From Elusimicrobiota bacterium (GTDB lineage Bacteria > Elusimicrobiota > Elusimicrobia > UBA1565 > UBA9628): DNA of 64,000 nucleotides. The DNA is taken from the NCBI GenBank assembly GCA_016182905.1, contig JACPFR010000051.1, forward strand, positions 1-64,000. Direction: 5' to 3'. Positions 35,293 through 44,459 of this stretch are shown piece by piece; positions within the stretch are counted from its first letter, which is position 1; each line of letters begins with the position of its first letter. A model generated the notes under the pieces. That model had not been told where the DNA came from and ran no database searches. It saw only the letters and a list, made by a program, of their open reading frames with translations. A program made the position numbers and the translations under genes.

Positions 35293-37460
35293 GGAAAGCG
35301 GCGGCGGTCCTCCTGGCGCTCTCCGGCGCCCTTCTCCCGCCGGCCGCCCGCGCGGCCGCCGACGCCGCCGAGGCCGTCTCCACGGCGAGAGGAGCCTTCC
35401 TCGCCGGGCGCCACGAGGACGCCGAGAGCGCGTGGCGGTACCTGTCCGAGCTCGGCGTCGCCGCGCCCGAGCCCGAGATCAACCTCGCCCTGACTTTGCG
35501 CGACCTGGGCCAGCACGAGGCGGCCACCGCCCAGTGGCTGAAAGCCTCGCTCCTGGAAGGCGCCGACGGGTTCTCCTGGAACCAGCGCGCCTGGTCCTAC
35601 CTCGCGACGGGCCGCCAGCGCGAGGCGCGGGACGCCTTCACGAGGGCCATCGACCGGTCGTCGACGACGGCCATGCAGGCCGAGGCCAACGTCGGGCTCG
35701 GGCTGTCATACATCCTCGACGCCAAGCCCAAGGCCGCGGAGGCCCCGCTGCGGCGCGCGGGCATCTCCGGGCCGTACGCGATCTCCGTCTCCGCCCAGCT
35801 CACCGCCGAGGCGGCCTTGATGAGCGGCGACCGCCAGACGGCGCTCACCTACCTGCGCCAGGCAGTCGACGTGGACCCGGCGAACAACGAGGCGCTGCGC
35901 GGCCTCGCCAAGGCGCTGGCCGCGGCGGGGGACAACCGCGCGGCCTGGCGCGCCTACAAGAAGGTCCTCTCGCTCGACGCGAAGGACGCCGACGCGCGCA
36001 AGGCCTACGACAAGGCCGGCCGCTTCATCACCGGCGACCTCGACGCCGCCGCCGGCGTGCGCCGCATCGCGCGGCCCGTGCTCGACCCCGAGCGCACCGA
36101 CACGCCCGTGCCGGCCGACACCCGCCCGATCCGGGTCGGATTGTACGGCGCGCCCGACGGGCGGCCGGCGGTGATGACGCGCGCGTACGTCATGTCGAAC
36201 AGCCCTTTCAAGGTGAACTCCGTGTCCCACGGCGTCCTGCGCGACAACGGCCGCCCGTTCGACCAGTGGGAGATCGATTTCCGCCCCGAGAACGGCCTCG
36301 TCGAGGTGCGCGACGCCTCGAGGAACATCCTCTTCACCTCGAAGACGCCGTTCTCCTTCGTGCCCGACGCCAAGCGCGGGTCCGTCCTCATCAAGACCGC
36401 CAAGATCACGGACCAGATCGGCGTGGACCCCGGAGACCGGGAGGTGCGCGGCTCGGTCGAGGTCGTACCCAATCCCTGGGGCTTCCGGCTCGTGCAGGTC
36501 GCGCCCGTCGAGCAGTACCTGATCGGCGTCGTCTCCCTGCTCCTGCCGATCGACAGCCCTCCGCAGGCGCTGCGCGCCCAGGCCGTCGTCTCCCGGACCG
36601 CAGCGTACTGGGCGGCGGAGAACCGGGAGGAGACGCTCGAGCGCTGCGACCTGCTCGACGACGACTCCACCCAGCGCACCATCGGCGTCAGCGGCGAGAT
36701 GACCTCCGCCGCCGAGGCCGTGGTCGACACCGAGGGCATCGCGCTCGCGCTCAAAGGACGCGCTGCCCGCGTCCTCCAGCACGTCGACAGCGGCGGCACC
36801 ACGGAGGACGGCGCCGAGACCGGCGAGCCGGGCCTCGAGCACCTCGTCTCGGTGCAGGACTCCGCCCATCCGAGCATCCCCTGGCGCACGCCCGTCGAGC
36901 TCGAGCGCTACACTCACGAGTCGCCGCCTCAAGGCCTCTTCAGCGAGGCCGCGGCCGTGGCGACGCCGAACGCCACGCGCTGGATGCGCGTCATCGACGC
37001 GCGCGAGATGCGCCTGCGCGTCGAGCGCCGCAAGGACCTGGGCACGATCCGCCGCGTGCGCGTGGCGGGACGCACCCGGTCCGGGCGCGTGCGCGCGCTC
37101 GAGGTGATCGGGACGGACGGCGCCGCGCTGTACTCCGGCCGCAAGGAGATCGACGAGCTCCTGGGGCCGAACTCGCTGCGCTCCACGCTCTTCACCGTGC
37201 AGCCCTTGATGGACGGCAAGCGCCTCTCGCGCCTGATCCTCTGGGGCGCCGGAACCGGCGCCGGGCTCGGCTTCCCGCGCGGCGGCGCCCTCGGTCAGGC
37301 CGCCCTCGGCGCGCCCTGGAGGGAGATCGTCCGCCACTACTTCCCGCGCCTCGAGGTGAAGGACTTCCTCCATCCCGAGGCCCCGAAGGCGGCCGTTCCC
37401 GCCGCCGTCGGCCCCTACAAGCGCACGCTCGACTTCCACAAGAAGCCCAAGAGCAAGTAG
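35289..37460 (+). CDS. exported TPR-SpoIID/LytB-domain protein, catalytic site degenerate
   Basis: 723 aa. Signal peptide, TPR-type repeats (about residues 25-245), a beta-rich region, then a SpoIID/LytB-like domain from about residue 410 (VEQYLIGVVSLLLP, ALRAQAVVSRTAAYW). Active SpoIID enzymes, which cleave denuded peptidoglycan, have Glu in GVVxxEMP. Here that position is Leu (GVVSLLLP). The following Cys/His metal-site region is also changed (CDLLDDDSTQ). It may therefore bind glycan without cleaving it. It ends the GYF operon. Confidence 0.82.
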   Translation: MRKAAAVLLALSGALLPPAARAAADAAEAVSTARGAFLAGRHEDAESAWRYLSELGVAAPEPEINLALTLRDLGQHEAATAQWLKASLLEGADGFSWNQRAWSYLATGRQREARDAFTRAIDRSSTTAMQAEANVGLGLSYILDAKPKAAEAPLRRAGISGPYAISVSAQLTAEAALMSGDRQTALTYLRQAVDVDPANNEALRGLAKALAAAGDNRAAWRAYKKVLSLDAKDADARKAYDKAGRFITGDLDAAAGVRRIARPVLDPERTDTPVPADTRPIRVGLYGAPDGRPAVMTRAYVMSNSPFKVNSVSHGVLRDNGRPFDQWEIDFRPENGLVEVRDASRNILFTSKTPFSFVPDAKRGSVLIKTAKITDQIGVDPGDREVRGSVEVVPNPWGFRLVQVAPVEQYLIGVVSLLLPIDSPPQALRAQAVVSRTAAYWAAENREETLERCDLLDDDSTQRTIGVSGEMTSAAEAVVDTEGIALALKGRAARVLQHVDSGGTTEDGAETGEPGLEHLVSVQDSAHPSIPWRTPVELERYTHESPPQGLFSEAAAVATPNATRWMRVIDAREMRLRVERRKDLGTIRRVRVAGRTRSGRVRALEVIGTDGAALYSGRKEIDELLGPNSLRSTLFTVQPLMDGKRLSRLILWGAGTGAGLGFPRGGALGQAALGAPWREIVRHYFPRLEVKDFLHPEAPKAAVPAAVGPYKRTLDFHKKPKSK

Positions 37461-37466
37461 TATCAT
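37461..37466 (+). promoter_or_regulatory. -10 element of the GT4 gene
   Basis: TATCAT, 7 nt before ATG 37474. The upstream ATG at 37465 overlaps this hexamer. Confidence 0.5.
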
Positions 37467-37473
37467 GGGCCCC

Positions 37474-38613
37474 ATGCCCGTCAAGGTCGTCCACCTCGTC
37501 ACCCGCCTCGATCTCGGCGGCGCCCAGCAGAACACGCTGCATACCGTCCGGAACCTGGACCGCGACGCCTATGAGCCCCTCCTCGTTTGCGGCCGCGGCG
37601 GGATCCTGGATGAAGAAGTCCTCTCCGATCCCTCGATCAAGGTCGTCTGGGTGGACTCGCTGCTCCGGGACATCTCTCCGTTCTACGACCTTCTGGCCCT
37701 GCTCGAGCTCGCCAGGATCTTCCTCGCGGAGCGGCCCGCCGTCCTGCACACGCACAGCTCCAAGGCCGGCATACTCGGCCGCCTCGCCGCCGTGCTCGCG
37801 GGCGTCCCCGTCGTCGTGCACACCTACCACGGCTTCGGCTTCCACGACCGCCAGCCGGCGTTCGTCAAGAACCTCTACGTCTTCCTGGAGCGGCTCTGCG
37901 CCCGGTTCACGGACGCGCTGGTCTTCGTCTCCAAGGCGAACGTCGACTATGCGGCCGCCCACGACATCGTGCGGCCGAAGGACGCCGTCCTCATCCGCTC
38001 CGGCGTCGCGCTGGCGGGCCTGCCGGCGCCCGTGGACGCGGCCAAGCTCAAGATGTCCGCCGGCGTCGGAATGCACAAGCTCCTCGTCGTATCGGTCGGG
38101 AACCTCAAGCCCCAAAAGAACGCGGGGGACTTCGTGGCCGCCGCGGCGAAGGTCCTCGCCGAGGCGCCCGAGGCGCGCTTCGTCTTCCTCGGCGACGGCC
38201 CCCAGCGCCGCGCGCTCGAGGCCCGCGCCTTCGCGCTCGGCCTCGAGGGCAAGGTCCTGTTCCTCGGCTGGCGCCGCGACGCGGCGCAATGGCTGGCGGC
38301 GGCGGACGTCTTCGTCATGACCTCGCTCTGGGAGGGGCTGCCCCGCGCGCTCGTCGAGGCGATGAGGTCGGGCCTGCCCGCGGTGTGCTACGCGACCGAC
38401 GGCGTCACGGATCTCATCAAGGACGGCGAGAACGGGTTCATGGTCGAGCCCGGGGACCACGCCGCGCTCGCGCGGCGCGTGACGGAGCTGCTGAAGGACG
38501 AGTCCCTGCGCGAGCGCCTCGGCGCCGCGGCGGCGGCCGCGATCGGCCCGGAGTTCGACATCGACGGGATGGTCCGCTCCCAGGAGGCGCTTTACGCCCG
38601 CCTCCTTCGCTGA
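37474..38613 (+). CDS. GT4-family glycosyltransferase
   Basis: 379 aa. The GT-B fold has an N-terminal Gly-rich loop (RLDLGGAQQN), the acceptor-side HTHSSKAGILGR, and the C-terminal donor-site motif DVFVMTSLWEGLPRALVEAM with the conserved EX7E. It is a retaining transferase for cell-surface glycan or lipid-linked sugar; substrate unknown. ATG 37474 is preferred over 37465 because the latter overlaps a TATCAT -10. The stop lies 1-20 nt before the patatin-like coding region. Confidence 0.9.
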   Translation: MPVKVVHLVTRLDLGGAQQNTLHTVRNLDRDAYEPLLVCGRGGILDEEVLSDPSIKVVWVDSLLRDISPFYDLLALLELARIFLAERPAVLHTHSSKAGILGRLAAVLAGVPVVVHTYHGFGFHDRQPAFVKNLYVFLERLCARFTDALVFVSKANVDYAAAHDIVRPKDAVLIRSGVALAGLPAPVDAAKLKMSAGVGMHKLLVVSVGNLKPQKNAGDFVAAAAKVLAEAPEARFVFLGDGPQRRALEARAFALGLEGKVLFLGWRRDAAQWLAAADVFVMTSLWEGLPRALVEAMRSGLPAVCYATDGVTDLIKDGENGFMVEPGDHAALARRVTELLKDESLRERLGAAAAAAIGPEFDIDGMVRSQEALYARLLR

Positions 38614-39451
38614 GCCGTTCGGCATCTTCCTTCAGGGAGGGGGAGCGCTCGGCGCCTGGCAGGCCGCGGCGCTCGAGGCGCTGGTCGCCCGGGGCCTGCG
38701 CTTCGACGTCGTCATGGGCTACAGCATCGGGGCGATCAACGGCTCCGCGCTCGCCTTCGAGCGCCTGCCCGAGGCGATGTCCCGCTGGCGCTCCCTCGGC
38801 GCCGGCGCCTTGCGCCTGAGCCCGCGGCTGAGCCCTTTCTCCCTGTTCTCCGCCGAGCCCCTGCGCGCCTTCCTCGGCGCCGCGCGCGACGAGGCGGCGG
38901 CCATGGCCGCCCTGCGCGCGGACTTCACCATCGTCACCGCCTGCCCGGCCGAGGGCTCCCCGCTCAACGCCCGCTTCACGCCCGGCGGCCGGGACGGATG
39001 GGACGGGCCGCTGATCGAGCACGCCGCGGGCAGCTGCGCGATCCCTCTCGCCTTCCCGCCCGTGGACCTCGAGTACCGCGGCCGCCGCCGCCGCCTCATC
39101 GACGGGGGCGTGCCGATGCCGCTGCCGCTCGACCTCTCGCCGCTCGCCGCCTGCGCCGACGTGCTCGTCCTCGAGATGGTCCGCGCCGACGAGGTCGGCA
39201 GGCGCTGGTGGACTCCGTGGCGCGGCCTCGACCAGCGCTGCCGCGACGCGGGCCGCGGCCTCGTCGACGAGGGCCTTCAGCCCCTCCTCCTCTCGGACCG
39301 CCCGCCGCGCGTGCATCGCCTCGCGCCCTCCCGGCGCCTCGAGCCGATGATGCTCGATTTCCGGGCCGCCGGCCTCGCCAAGATGCTCGCCCACGGCGCC
39401 GAGGACGCCGCCTCCTTCCTCGACGACCCCTCCTCATTCCAGGTCCGCTAA
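38594..39451 (+). CDS. patatin-like phospholipase, start codon unclear
   Basis: The family oxyanion-hole motif FLQGGGALGAWQAAALEALV begins at about 38627, followed by the nucleophile elbow GYSIGAING (Ser at about 38723) and the second catalytic Asp in IDGGVP. It hydrolyses acyl esters of lipids. The frame has no ATG, GTG or TTG between the stop at 38492 and the ATG at 38714, yet homology starts about 90 nt before that ATG. An AGGAGG site at 38582-38587 is spaced 6 nt from an ACG at 38594, which is used here as a provisional start. Alternatives are a +1 frameshift from the GT4 gene or a sequencing error. Confidence 0.72.
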   Translation, partial: TPASFAEPFGIFLQGGGALGAWQAAALEALVARGLRFDVVMGYSIGAINGSALAFERLPEAMSRWRSLGAGALRLSPRLSPFSLFSAEPLRAFLGAARDEAAAMAALRADFTIVTACPAEGSPLNARFTPGGRDGWDGPLIEHAAGSCAIPLAFPPVDLEYRGRRRRLIDGGVPMPLPLDLSPLAACADVLVLEMVRADEVGRRWWTPWRGLDQRCRDAGRGLVDEGLQPLLLSDRPPRVHRLAPSRRLEPMMLDFRAAGLAKMLAHGAEDAASFLDDPSSFQVR

Positions 39452-39470
39452 AATTGCTTTAATTCGCGGA

Positions 39471-40979
39471 ATGGATATCTCGCGGCGTTCCTTCATCAAG
39501 TGGGTCATCGCCGGCGCCGCCTCGGCCTCGCCGTTCGGCTGCGCGCCCCAAGGCAAGGTCGAAGGCCCCGGCTCCGCCTCCATCCCCGGGGCCCGGCTCG
39601 GCAGCGAGAGCAACAAGGTCTGCCACGACGTCCGCGACGGCCTGCTCAAGTCCCTGCCGCCGCCCTCGCGAGACCTCGACGTCGTCGTCGTCGGCGGCGG
39701 CTCCTCCGGCCTCGCCGCCGCCGAGCGCTGCTTCGGCTCGGACTTCCTCATGCTCGAGAAGGACGACCACGTCGGCGGCAACTGCTGGACCGAGACCTGG
39801 GAAGGCCTGAACTACTGCACCGGCTCGGCCTGGCTCTCCCTGGAGAACGAGGAGGTCAAGGCCCTGTTCAAGCGCTGGAACGTCAACCCGCCGATCATCA
39901 AGGGCAACGACTCCGCCCACTGGGACGGGAAGTGGATCAAGGACTTCTGGAACAGCGACCCCGACTATCCGAGCTACGCCCAGCTCCCCTATCCCAAGCC
40001 CGTGCAGGACGACTTCCGCCGCTTCATCCGCGACACCGCCAAGCTCGACCGAGTCAAGGACGCCGCGAAGCTCGACGCGATGACCTTCGCCGACCTGTTC
40101 TCCGGCTACGACGGCCGCGTCCAGAAGTACTGGGACTACTTCGGCCCGTCCAACTGGGGCGCGGCCACGAAGGACACCTCCGCCTTGGTCGGCCTGCACG
40201 CCGTGCACGAGTGGGCCCCCTGCGAGCGCCGCACCTTCGAGGGCGGCCTGGGCATGGTCACCCGCCAGCTGTTCGCCGGCTTCCCCGAGGACCAGAAGAA
40301 GCGCTTCGTCACCGGCGCGGCCGTGTTCGCCGTCCGCCGCGAGGGCAAACGGGCGCTCGTCTCCTTCATGAAGGACGGCCGCCCGGAGACGGTGCGCGCC
40401 AAGGCCGTCGTCATGGCCATCCCCAAGTACATGGCCCGCCACGTCGTCGCGGACATCCCCGAGGAGCAGGCCAAGGCCATGAAGGCGATGCGCTACGCGC
40501 CCTACCTCGTCTACAACCTCTGCTTCGACAAGGTCGTCTGGAACCTCAACTACGACAACTGGGCCGTCGGCGCCCGCCACTTCACCGACTTCATCCCCGC
40601 CGACTGGGTCACTCACGCCGACGGGGGGGACCTGGACCGCAAGCAGGTCGTCACCGTGTACGCCCCCAAGACCGAGGCCGCGCGCGCCGACCTGCTCGAC
40701 GACGAGGAGGTCCTCGGGGAGGCGCACGCGACCGCCGACGAGCTCCTGACCATGTTCCCGGGCTGGGCCGACCACCTGCGCGAGGTCCGCGTCTACCGCC
40801 GCGGCCACCCCATGCCGATGTCGGCCCCCGGCTCCTTCTCGCGCCTGCAGCCCGTGACCCGGCGCGACATGGCCCCGATCTACTTCTCGCACTCGGACAA
40901 CAGCGGCACCGTTTCCGACATGTACGAGGCCGCGCTCGGCGCCATCAAGGCGGCGGCCAAAGCGTTGCAACACGTGTGA
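39471..40979 (+). CDS. Tat-exported FAD/NAD-binding oxidoreductase lipoprotein
   Basis: 502 aa. The N-terminus has a perfect twin-arginine motif (SRRSFIK), a hydrophobic stretch and a lipobox-like SPFGC, predicting Tat export and lipid anchoring. The FAD-binding [14 protein letters not shown] and the amine-oxidase-like second half ([19 protein letters not shown]) mark an amine oxidase/phytoene-desaturase-type flavoprotein. Substrate unknown; folding before export fits cofactor insertion in the cytoplasm. The ATG lies 7 nt after TTTAAT (39458-39463). Confidence 0.88.
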   Translation: MDISRRSFIKWVIAGAASASPFGCAPQGKVEGPGSASIPGARLGSESNKVCHDVRDGLLKSLPPPSRDLDVVVVGGGSSGLAAAERCFGSDFLMLEKDDHVGGNCWTETWEGLNYCTGSAWLSLENEEVKALFKRWNVNPPIIKGNDSAHWDGKWIKDFWNSDPDYPSYAQLPYPKPVQDDFRRFIRDTAKLDRVKDAAKLDAMTFADLFSGYDGRVQKYWDYFGPSNWGAATKDTSALVGLHAVHEWAPCERRTFEGGLGMVTRQLFAGFPEDQKKRFVTGAAVFAVRREGKRALVSFMKDGRPETVRAKAVVMAIPKYMARHVVADIPEEQAKAMKAMRYAPYLVYNLCFDKVVWNLNYDNWAVGARHFTDFIPADWVTHADGGDLDRKQVVTVYAPKTEAARADLLDDEEVLGEAHATADELLTMFPGWADHLREVRVYRRGHPMPMSAPGSFSRLQPVTRRDMAPIYFSHSDNSGTVSDMYEAALGAIKAAAKALQHV

Positions 40980-41028
40980 GCTTAATAGTCTTATTTCCAT
41001 CACAACAGCGTCACCTAGAGAGGATCAC

Positions 41029-42378
41029 ATGCCCAAGTACACCGTCCCCGCCGGAACCAAGATCGGCTACAAGAACGGCAAGCTCGAAGTCCCCGACAAC
41101 CCGATCATCCCCTTCTTCCCGGGAGACGGCACCGGCCTCGACCTCTGGAAGGCCACCAAGATCGTCCTCGACGGCGCCGTCGACAAGGCCTACGGCGGCA
41201 AGCGCAAGATCGCCTGGATGGAGGTCTACGCCGGCCTCACCGCGCTGAAGGCCTACGACAAGGACACCGTCCTCCCCGAGGAGACGGTCGCCGCGTTCAA
41301 GGAGTTCCGCGTCGGCCTCAAGGGACCGCTGACCACGCCCGCCGGCTCCTTCAAGTTCGTCTGCCTCGACTGCGCCGCCGAGCTGATGGACCGCCCGGCC
41401 GCCTGCCCGAAGTGCAAGTCGGAGTGGATCACGCCCCGCTTCCGCTCGGTCAACGTCGGCCTGCGCCAGAAGCTCGACCTGTACGCCTGCGTGCGCCCCG
41501 TGCGCTGGTTCAAAGGCGTCCCGTGCCCCGTCAAGGACCCGTCGAAGCTCGACATCGTGATCTTCCGCGAGAACACCGAGGACATCTACGCCGGCATCGA
41601 GTTCCAGCAGGGCACGCCGGAGAACAAGAAGGTCTACGACTTCCTGACCAACGAGATGAAGGTCAAGATCCCGTTCCCCGACAGCGGCATCGGCATCAAG
41701 CCGATCTCCAAGACCGGATCGCAGAGACTCATCCGCATGGCGATCAAGTACGCCATCGCCCACAAGCGCACCTCCGTCACCCTCGTGCACAAGGGGAACA
41801 TCCAGAAGTTCACCGAAGGCGCGTTCCGCGACTGGGGCTATGAAGTGGCCAAGGCCGAGTTCCGCGACCAGATCGTGACCGAGGCCGAGCTGTGGGACGA
41901 CCTCAACGGGAAGATGCCGGCCGGCAAGATCCTCATCAAGGACCGCATCGCCGACCAGACCTTCCAGCAGCTGCTGCTCCGCCCGGACGAGTACTCGGTC
42001 ATCGCGACCCCGAACCTGAACGGCGACTACCTGTCGGACGCGGCGGTCGCGCAGGTCGGCGGCCTCGGCATCGGACCGGGCGCCAACATCGGCGACGGCG
42101 TGGCGATCTTCGAGGCGACGCACGGCACGGCCCCGAAGTACACCAACAAGGACATGGTCAACCCGGGCTCCCTCATCCTCTCCGGCGTGATGATGCTCGA
42201 GCACATGGGCTGGCAGGAAGCCGCGGACCTGATCATCAAGGGCCTCGAGGCGACCATCCAGGCCAAGACCGTGACCTACGACTTCGAGCGCCAGATGCAG
42301 GGCGCGACGAAGATCAAGTGCTCCGAGTTCGGCCAGGCGATCGTCAAGAACATGGACAAGACGGCCGTCGCCGCCTAA
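41029..42378 (+). CDS. icd: NADP-dependent isocitrate dehydrogenase with inserted zinc knuckle
   Basis: 449 aa. [11 protein letters not shown] at the N-terminus, substrate Ser140 in RSVNVGLRQ, the [11 protein letters not shown] coenzyme loop (Lys-Tyr predicts NADP) and [13 protein letters not shown] identify the enzyme that oxidises isocitrate to 2-oxoglutarate. Between GPLTTPAGS and RSVNVGLRQ, where related enzymes have only a few residues, there is an insertion of about 30 residues with CLDC (Cys112, 115) and CPKC (Cys126, 129), a zinc-ribbon pattern. AGAGAGGAT precedes the ATG. A strong terminator follows. Confidence 0.95.
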   Translation: MPKYTVPAGTKIGYKNGKLEVPDNPIIPFFPGDGTGLDLWKATKIVLDGAVDKAYGGKRKIAWMEVYAGLTALKAYDKDTVLPEETVAAFKEFRVGLKGPLTTPAGSFKFVCLDCAAELMDRPAACPKCKSEWITPRFRSVNVGLRQKLDLYACVRPVRWFKGVPCPVKDPSKLDIVIFRENTEDIYAGIEFQQGTPENKKVYDFLTNEMKVKIPFPDSGIGIKPISKTGSQRLIRMAIKYAIAHKRTSVTLVHKGNIQKFTEGAFRDWGYEVAKAEFRDQIVTEAELWDDLNGKMPAGKILIKDRIADQTFQQLLLRPDEYSVIATPNLNGDYLSDAAVAQVGGLGIGPGANIGDGVAIFEATHGTAPKYTNKDMVNPGSLILSGVMMLEHMGWQEAADLIIKGLEATIQAKTVTYDFERQMQGATKIKCSEFGQAIVKNMDKTAVAA

Positions 42379-42396
42379 AGTCCGATCGACAAAAGA

Positions 42397-42430
42397 GGCC
42401 GGCGCTCGCACGAGCGCCGGCCTTACGCTT
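42397..42430 (+). terminator. Rho-independent terminator of icd
   Basis: GGCCGGCGCTCG pairs with CGAGCGCCGGCC, followed by TTACGCTTT; between convergent icd and hicA. Confidence 0.8.
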
Positions 42431-42444
42431 TATCGGGGATGAAC

Positions 42445-42648
42445 CTACCAAGTCTTCGGATCGATCTCCGCCTGACGCAGGATTTCTCGAAGCAGGGGTT
42501 CACCGATGTCGCCCCTGTGAGGATTGGGGACACGAAGCTTCAGTCCGCCCTTGACCATGAACTGATGCTTGGCGCCCGCATATGGCCCGTCGAACCCGTG
42601 CTCGCGCAGCTTCTCGACGAGTTCGCGCCGTTTGAGCGGCTTAGGCAC
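42445..42648 (-). CDS. hicA: HicA toxin
   Basis: 67 aa from GTG 42648. The double-stranded-RNA-binding-like fold has GAKHQFMVKGGLKLRVPNP, with the catalytic His in KHQF, and GEPLLREILRQAEI. It is a type II toxin that cleaves mRNA. It overlaps the end of HicB by 8 nt, so antitoxin and toxin are cotranslated. Confidence 0.88.
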   Translation of the reverse strand: MPKPLKRRELVEKLREHGFDGPYAGAKHQFMVKGGLKLRVPNPHRGDIGEPLLREILRQAEIDPKTW

Positions 42649-42889
42649 GCGTGAGTTCGGGAAGTGTCAAGCGCTTGCCGCGTACGGCCGGCAGGGCCTC
42701 ATCGCTTCTCAGCTTGAGGACGATCCAGTCTTCAAGCACTTCCCGCAGGGCTTCCCGGCACTTCTTCGCCGTCTTGGCGCTGGCCCAAACGCCCTTGAAA
42801 CCAGGGATCTCGCCGAAGCAAGTCTTGTCTTCCAGGGTTTTGAAGCGTGCGCTGGCCACCGCAGCGTCGATATACGAGGAAAGGCCCAT
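42641..42889 (-). CDS. hicB: HicB-type antitoxin
   Basis: 82 aa. FGEIPGFKGVWASAKT and REALREVLEDWIVLKL match the RNase-H-like HicB fold. It lacks the C-terminal HTH or ribbon-helix-helix domain of longer HicBs, so autoregulation would need another factor. ATG 42889 is 6 nt after TACACT, so the message is probably leaderless; a longer in-frame start at 42946 precedes that -10. Confidence 0.85.
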   Translation of the reverse strand: MGLSSYIDAAVASARFKTLEDKTCFGEIPGFKGVWASAKTAKKCREALREVLEDWIVLKLRSDEALPAVRGKRLTLPELTRA

Positions 42890-42895
42890 GCCTCC

Positions 42896-42924
42896 AGTGT
42901 AACAGGGCCGTTCTCTGAATTCAA
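42896..42924 (-). promoter_or_regulatory. hicBA promoter (leaderless)
   Basis: Minus strand TTGAAT (42924-42919), 17-bp spacer, TACACT (42901-42896), then 6 nt to the ATG. Confidence 0.7.
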
Positions 42925-43025
42925 GCATCCTTAGAATCCCGCTCATGATCAGCCGCTGACTTCGCGGACCTCCATTATCATACGATCGAGGCGCCCAAAA
43001 AGTTCCATCGCTCCATAAAAAACGG

Positions 43026-43031
43026 TAGAAT
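43026..43031 (+). promoter_or_regulatory. -10 element of the GT2 gene
   Basis: TAGAAT, 7 nt before the GTG start; a weak TTCCAT lies at the -35 position (43003-43008). Confidence 0.5.
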
Positions 43032-43038
43032 CGCCGCG

Positions 43039-43992
43039 GTGAGCGCCAAGCCCTACCTGTCGGCCCTGATCCCGGTCTACAATGAAGAGGAGAACCTGCC
43101 CGCGTTGGGGGAGGAGGTCTCAGCCGCGCTCAACGCCCTGGGCAAGCCCTACGAGGTCATCCTCGTCGACGACGGCTCCAAGGACCGGTCCTACGACGAG
43201 CTTCTCAAGCTCGTCGAGAAATACCCCGATTTCAAGGCCGTCCGCCTCGGCCGCAACGCCGGCCAGACCGCCGCGATGCTCGCCGGCATCCAGCACGCCT
43301 CGGGCGAGTTGATCGTCTGCCTCGACGCCGACATGCAGAACGACGCGCGCGACGTGCCGAAGCTCATCGCCAAGCTCAACGAGGGTTACGACTGCGTCTC
43401 CGGCTGGCGCAAGGACCGACAGGACCGCTTCCTCGACCGGAAGCTGCCGTCGATCATCGCGAACAACTTCATCTCCTACGTGACCGGCGTGCACCTGCAC
43501 GACTACGGCTGCACGCTCAAGCTCTACCGGGCCCAGTACCTCAAGCCGCTGCGCCTGTACGGCGAGATGCACCGCTTCGTGCCCGCCTTGGCCGGCTTCC
43601 TCGGCGCGCGCGTGGCCGAGGTCCCGGTCAACCACCGCGCCCGCACGCGCGGCGTCTCTAAGTACGGCATCTCGCGCACCTTCAAGGTCCTGCTCGACCT
43701 CATGACGGTCAAGTTCATGGACTCCTACCTCGGCAAGCCGATCTACCTGTTCGGCGGCGGGGGAGTGCTGATGGGCCTGCTCGGCGTGGCCTTCGGCCTC
43801 GACACCCTGTACAAGAAGTTCTACCTGGGCATCTTCGTCAAGGACCAGCCCCTGTTCCAGGTCGCGATCTTCTGCCTGCTCATCGGCTTCCAGATGGTGC
43901 TCATCGGCCTCCTGGCCGAGATCCTCGTGCGCATCTACTACGACCTCAAGGACATGAGGCCGTACTTCGTCCGCGAGACCGCGGGCTTCTGA
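43039..43992 (+). CDS. GT2-family glycosyltransferase (dolichol-phosphate-mannose/ArnC type)
   Basis: 317 aa from GTG. The GT-A fold has LIPVYNEEENLP, LVDDGSKD and the metal-binding DADMQ. RKDRQDRFLDRKLPS and the NHRARTRGVSKY loop are typical of polyprenyl-phosphate glycosyltransferases. Two membrane helices end the protein (FGGGGVLMGLLGVAFGLD, AIFCLLIGFQMVLIGLLA). It attaches a sugar to a polyprenyl-phosphate carrier at the inner membrane; the sugar is unknown. Confidence 0.92.
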   Translation: MSAKPYLSALIPVYNEEENLPALGEEVSAALNALGKPYEVILVDDGSKDRSYDELLKLVEKYPDFKAVRLGRNAGQTAAMLAGIQHASGELIVCLDADMQNDARDVPKLIAKLNEGYDCVSGWRKDRQDRFLDRKLPSIIANNFISYVTGVHLHDYGCTLKLYRAQYLKPLRLYGEMHRFVPALAGFLGARVAEVPVNHRARTRGVSKYGISRTFKVLLDLMTVKFMDSYLGKPIYLFGGGGVLMGLLGVAFGLDTLYKKFYLGIFVKDQPLFQVAIFCLLIGFQMVLIGLLAEILVRIYYDLKDMRPYFVRETAGF

Positions 43993-44021
43993 ACGCCCCG
44001 CCGCCGCCAGGACTCTCCCGA

Positions 44022-44050
44022 TTGACCGACTAACGGATTGTTAGTAGCCT
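44022..44050 (+). promoter_or_regulatory. promoter-operator of the first winged-helix regulator
   Basis: TTGACC (44022-44027), 17-bp spacer, TAGCCT (44045-44050), then 7 nt to the ATG. The spacer contains the inverted repeat ACTAAC-GGATT-GTTAGT (44029-44045), a likely autorepressor site. Confidence 0.7.
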
Positions 44051-44057
44051 CAAGGAC

Positions 44058-44384
44058 ATGATCCGGGAACTGCTGGCCCACAGCGACTATGTCCGGGTCC
44101 TGAGCGCGCTCGAACGCCGTCCGATGCGATTCGGCGCGCTGCAGAAGGAACTCGAGCTGCATCCGCCGCAGATCGCGCGAGCCCTCAGGTTCTTGACGAA
44201 GTCCAAGATGGTCGAGCTTACGGCCGCCGACACCGCCACGGGGATATACGTCCCCATCTATGTCCTCACGGACCGCGGCGAAGCGATGACCGAGGTTCTC
44301 ATGGCCTTCATCATAGCCCTCAATCGCCGCCGGTCTCGCCTAGGAGACGAGTACTTGTCCGACATCCGCGCCTGGCGGCACTGA
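44058..44384 (+). CDS. winged-helix transcriptional regulator (paralog 1)
   Basis: 108 aa. LLAHSDYVRVLSALERRPMR is followed by FGALQKELELHPPQIARALR, a helix-turn-helix, and then a wing (MVELTAADTATGIYVPIYVL), as in HxlR/ArsR-like regulators. It is paralogous to the 47506 protein (HSDYVRVLSALERRPMRFG against HKDYLRILQAIRHKPMRFG). It precedes the 991-aa exported protein. The promoter palindrome between the -35 and -10 suggests autorepression. No metal or ligand site was recognised. Confidence 0.8.
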   Translation: MIRELLAHSDYVRVLSALERRPMRFGALQKELELHPPQIARALRFLTKSKMVELTAADTATGIYVPIYVLTDRGEAMTEVLMAFIIALNRRRSRLGDEYLSDIRAWRH

Positions 44385-44459
44385 AGGGCCGAACGGCCCG
44401 GCCTGCGTAGGCTGAATGCCTCAGGCGCAAGGCCCGATTACCCCATAGAATAAGGGTTC

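Noticed and set aside
44385-44459. Structured leader upstream of the 991-aa gene
   Set aside because: Only short GC hairpins (GCCTGCGTAGGC) are present and the -10 places transcription start near the ATG.
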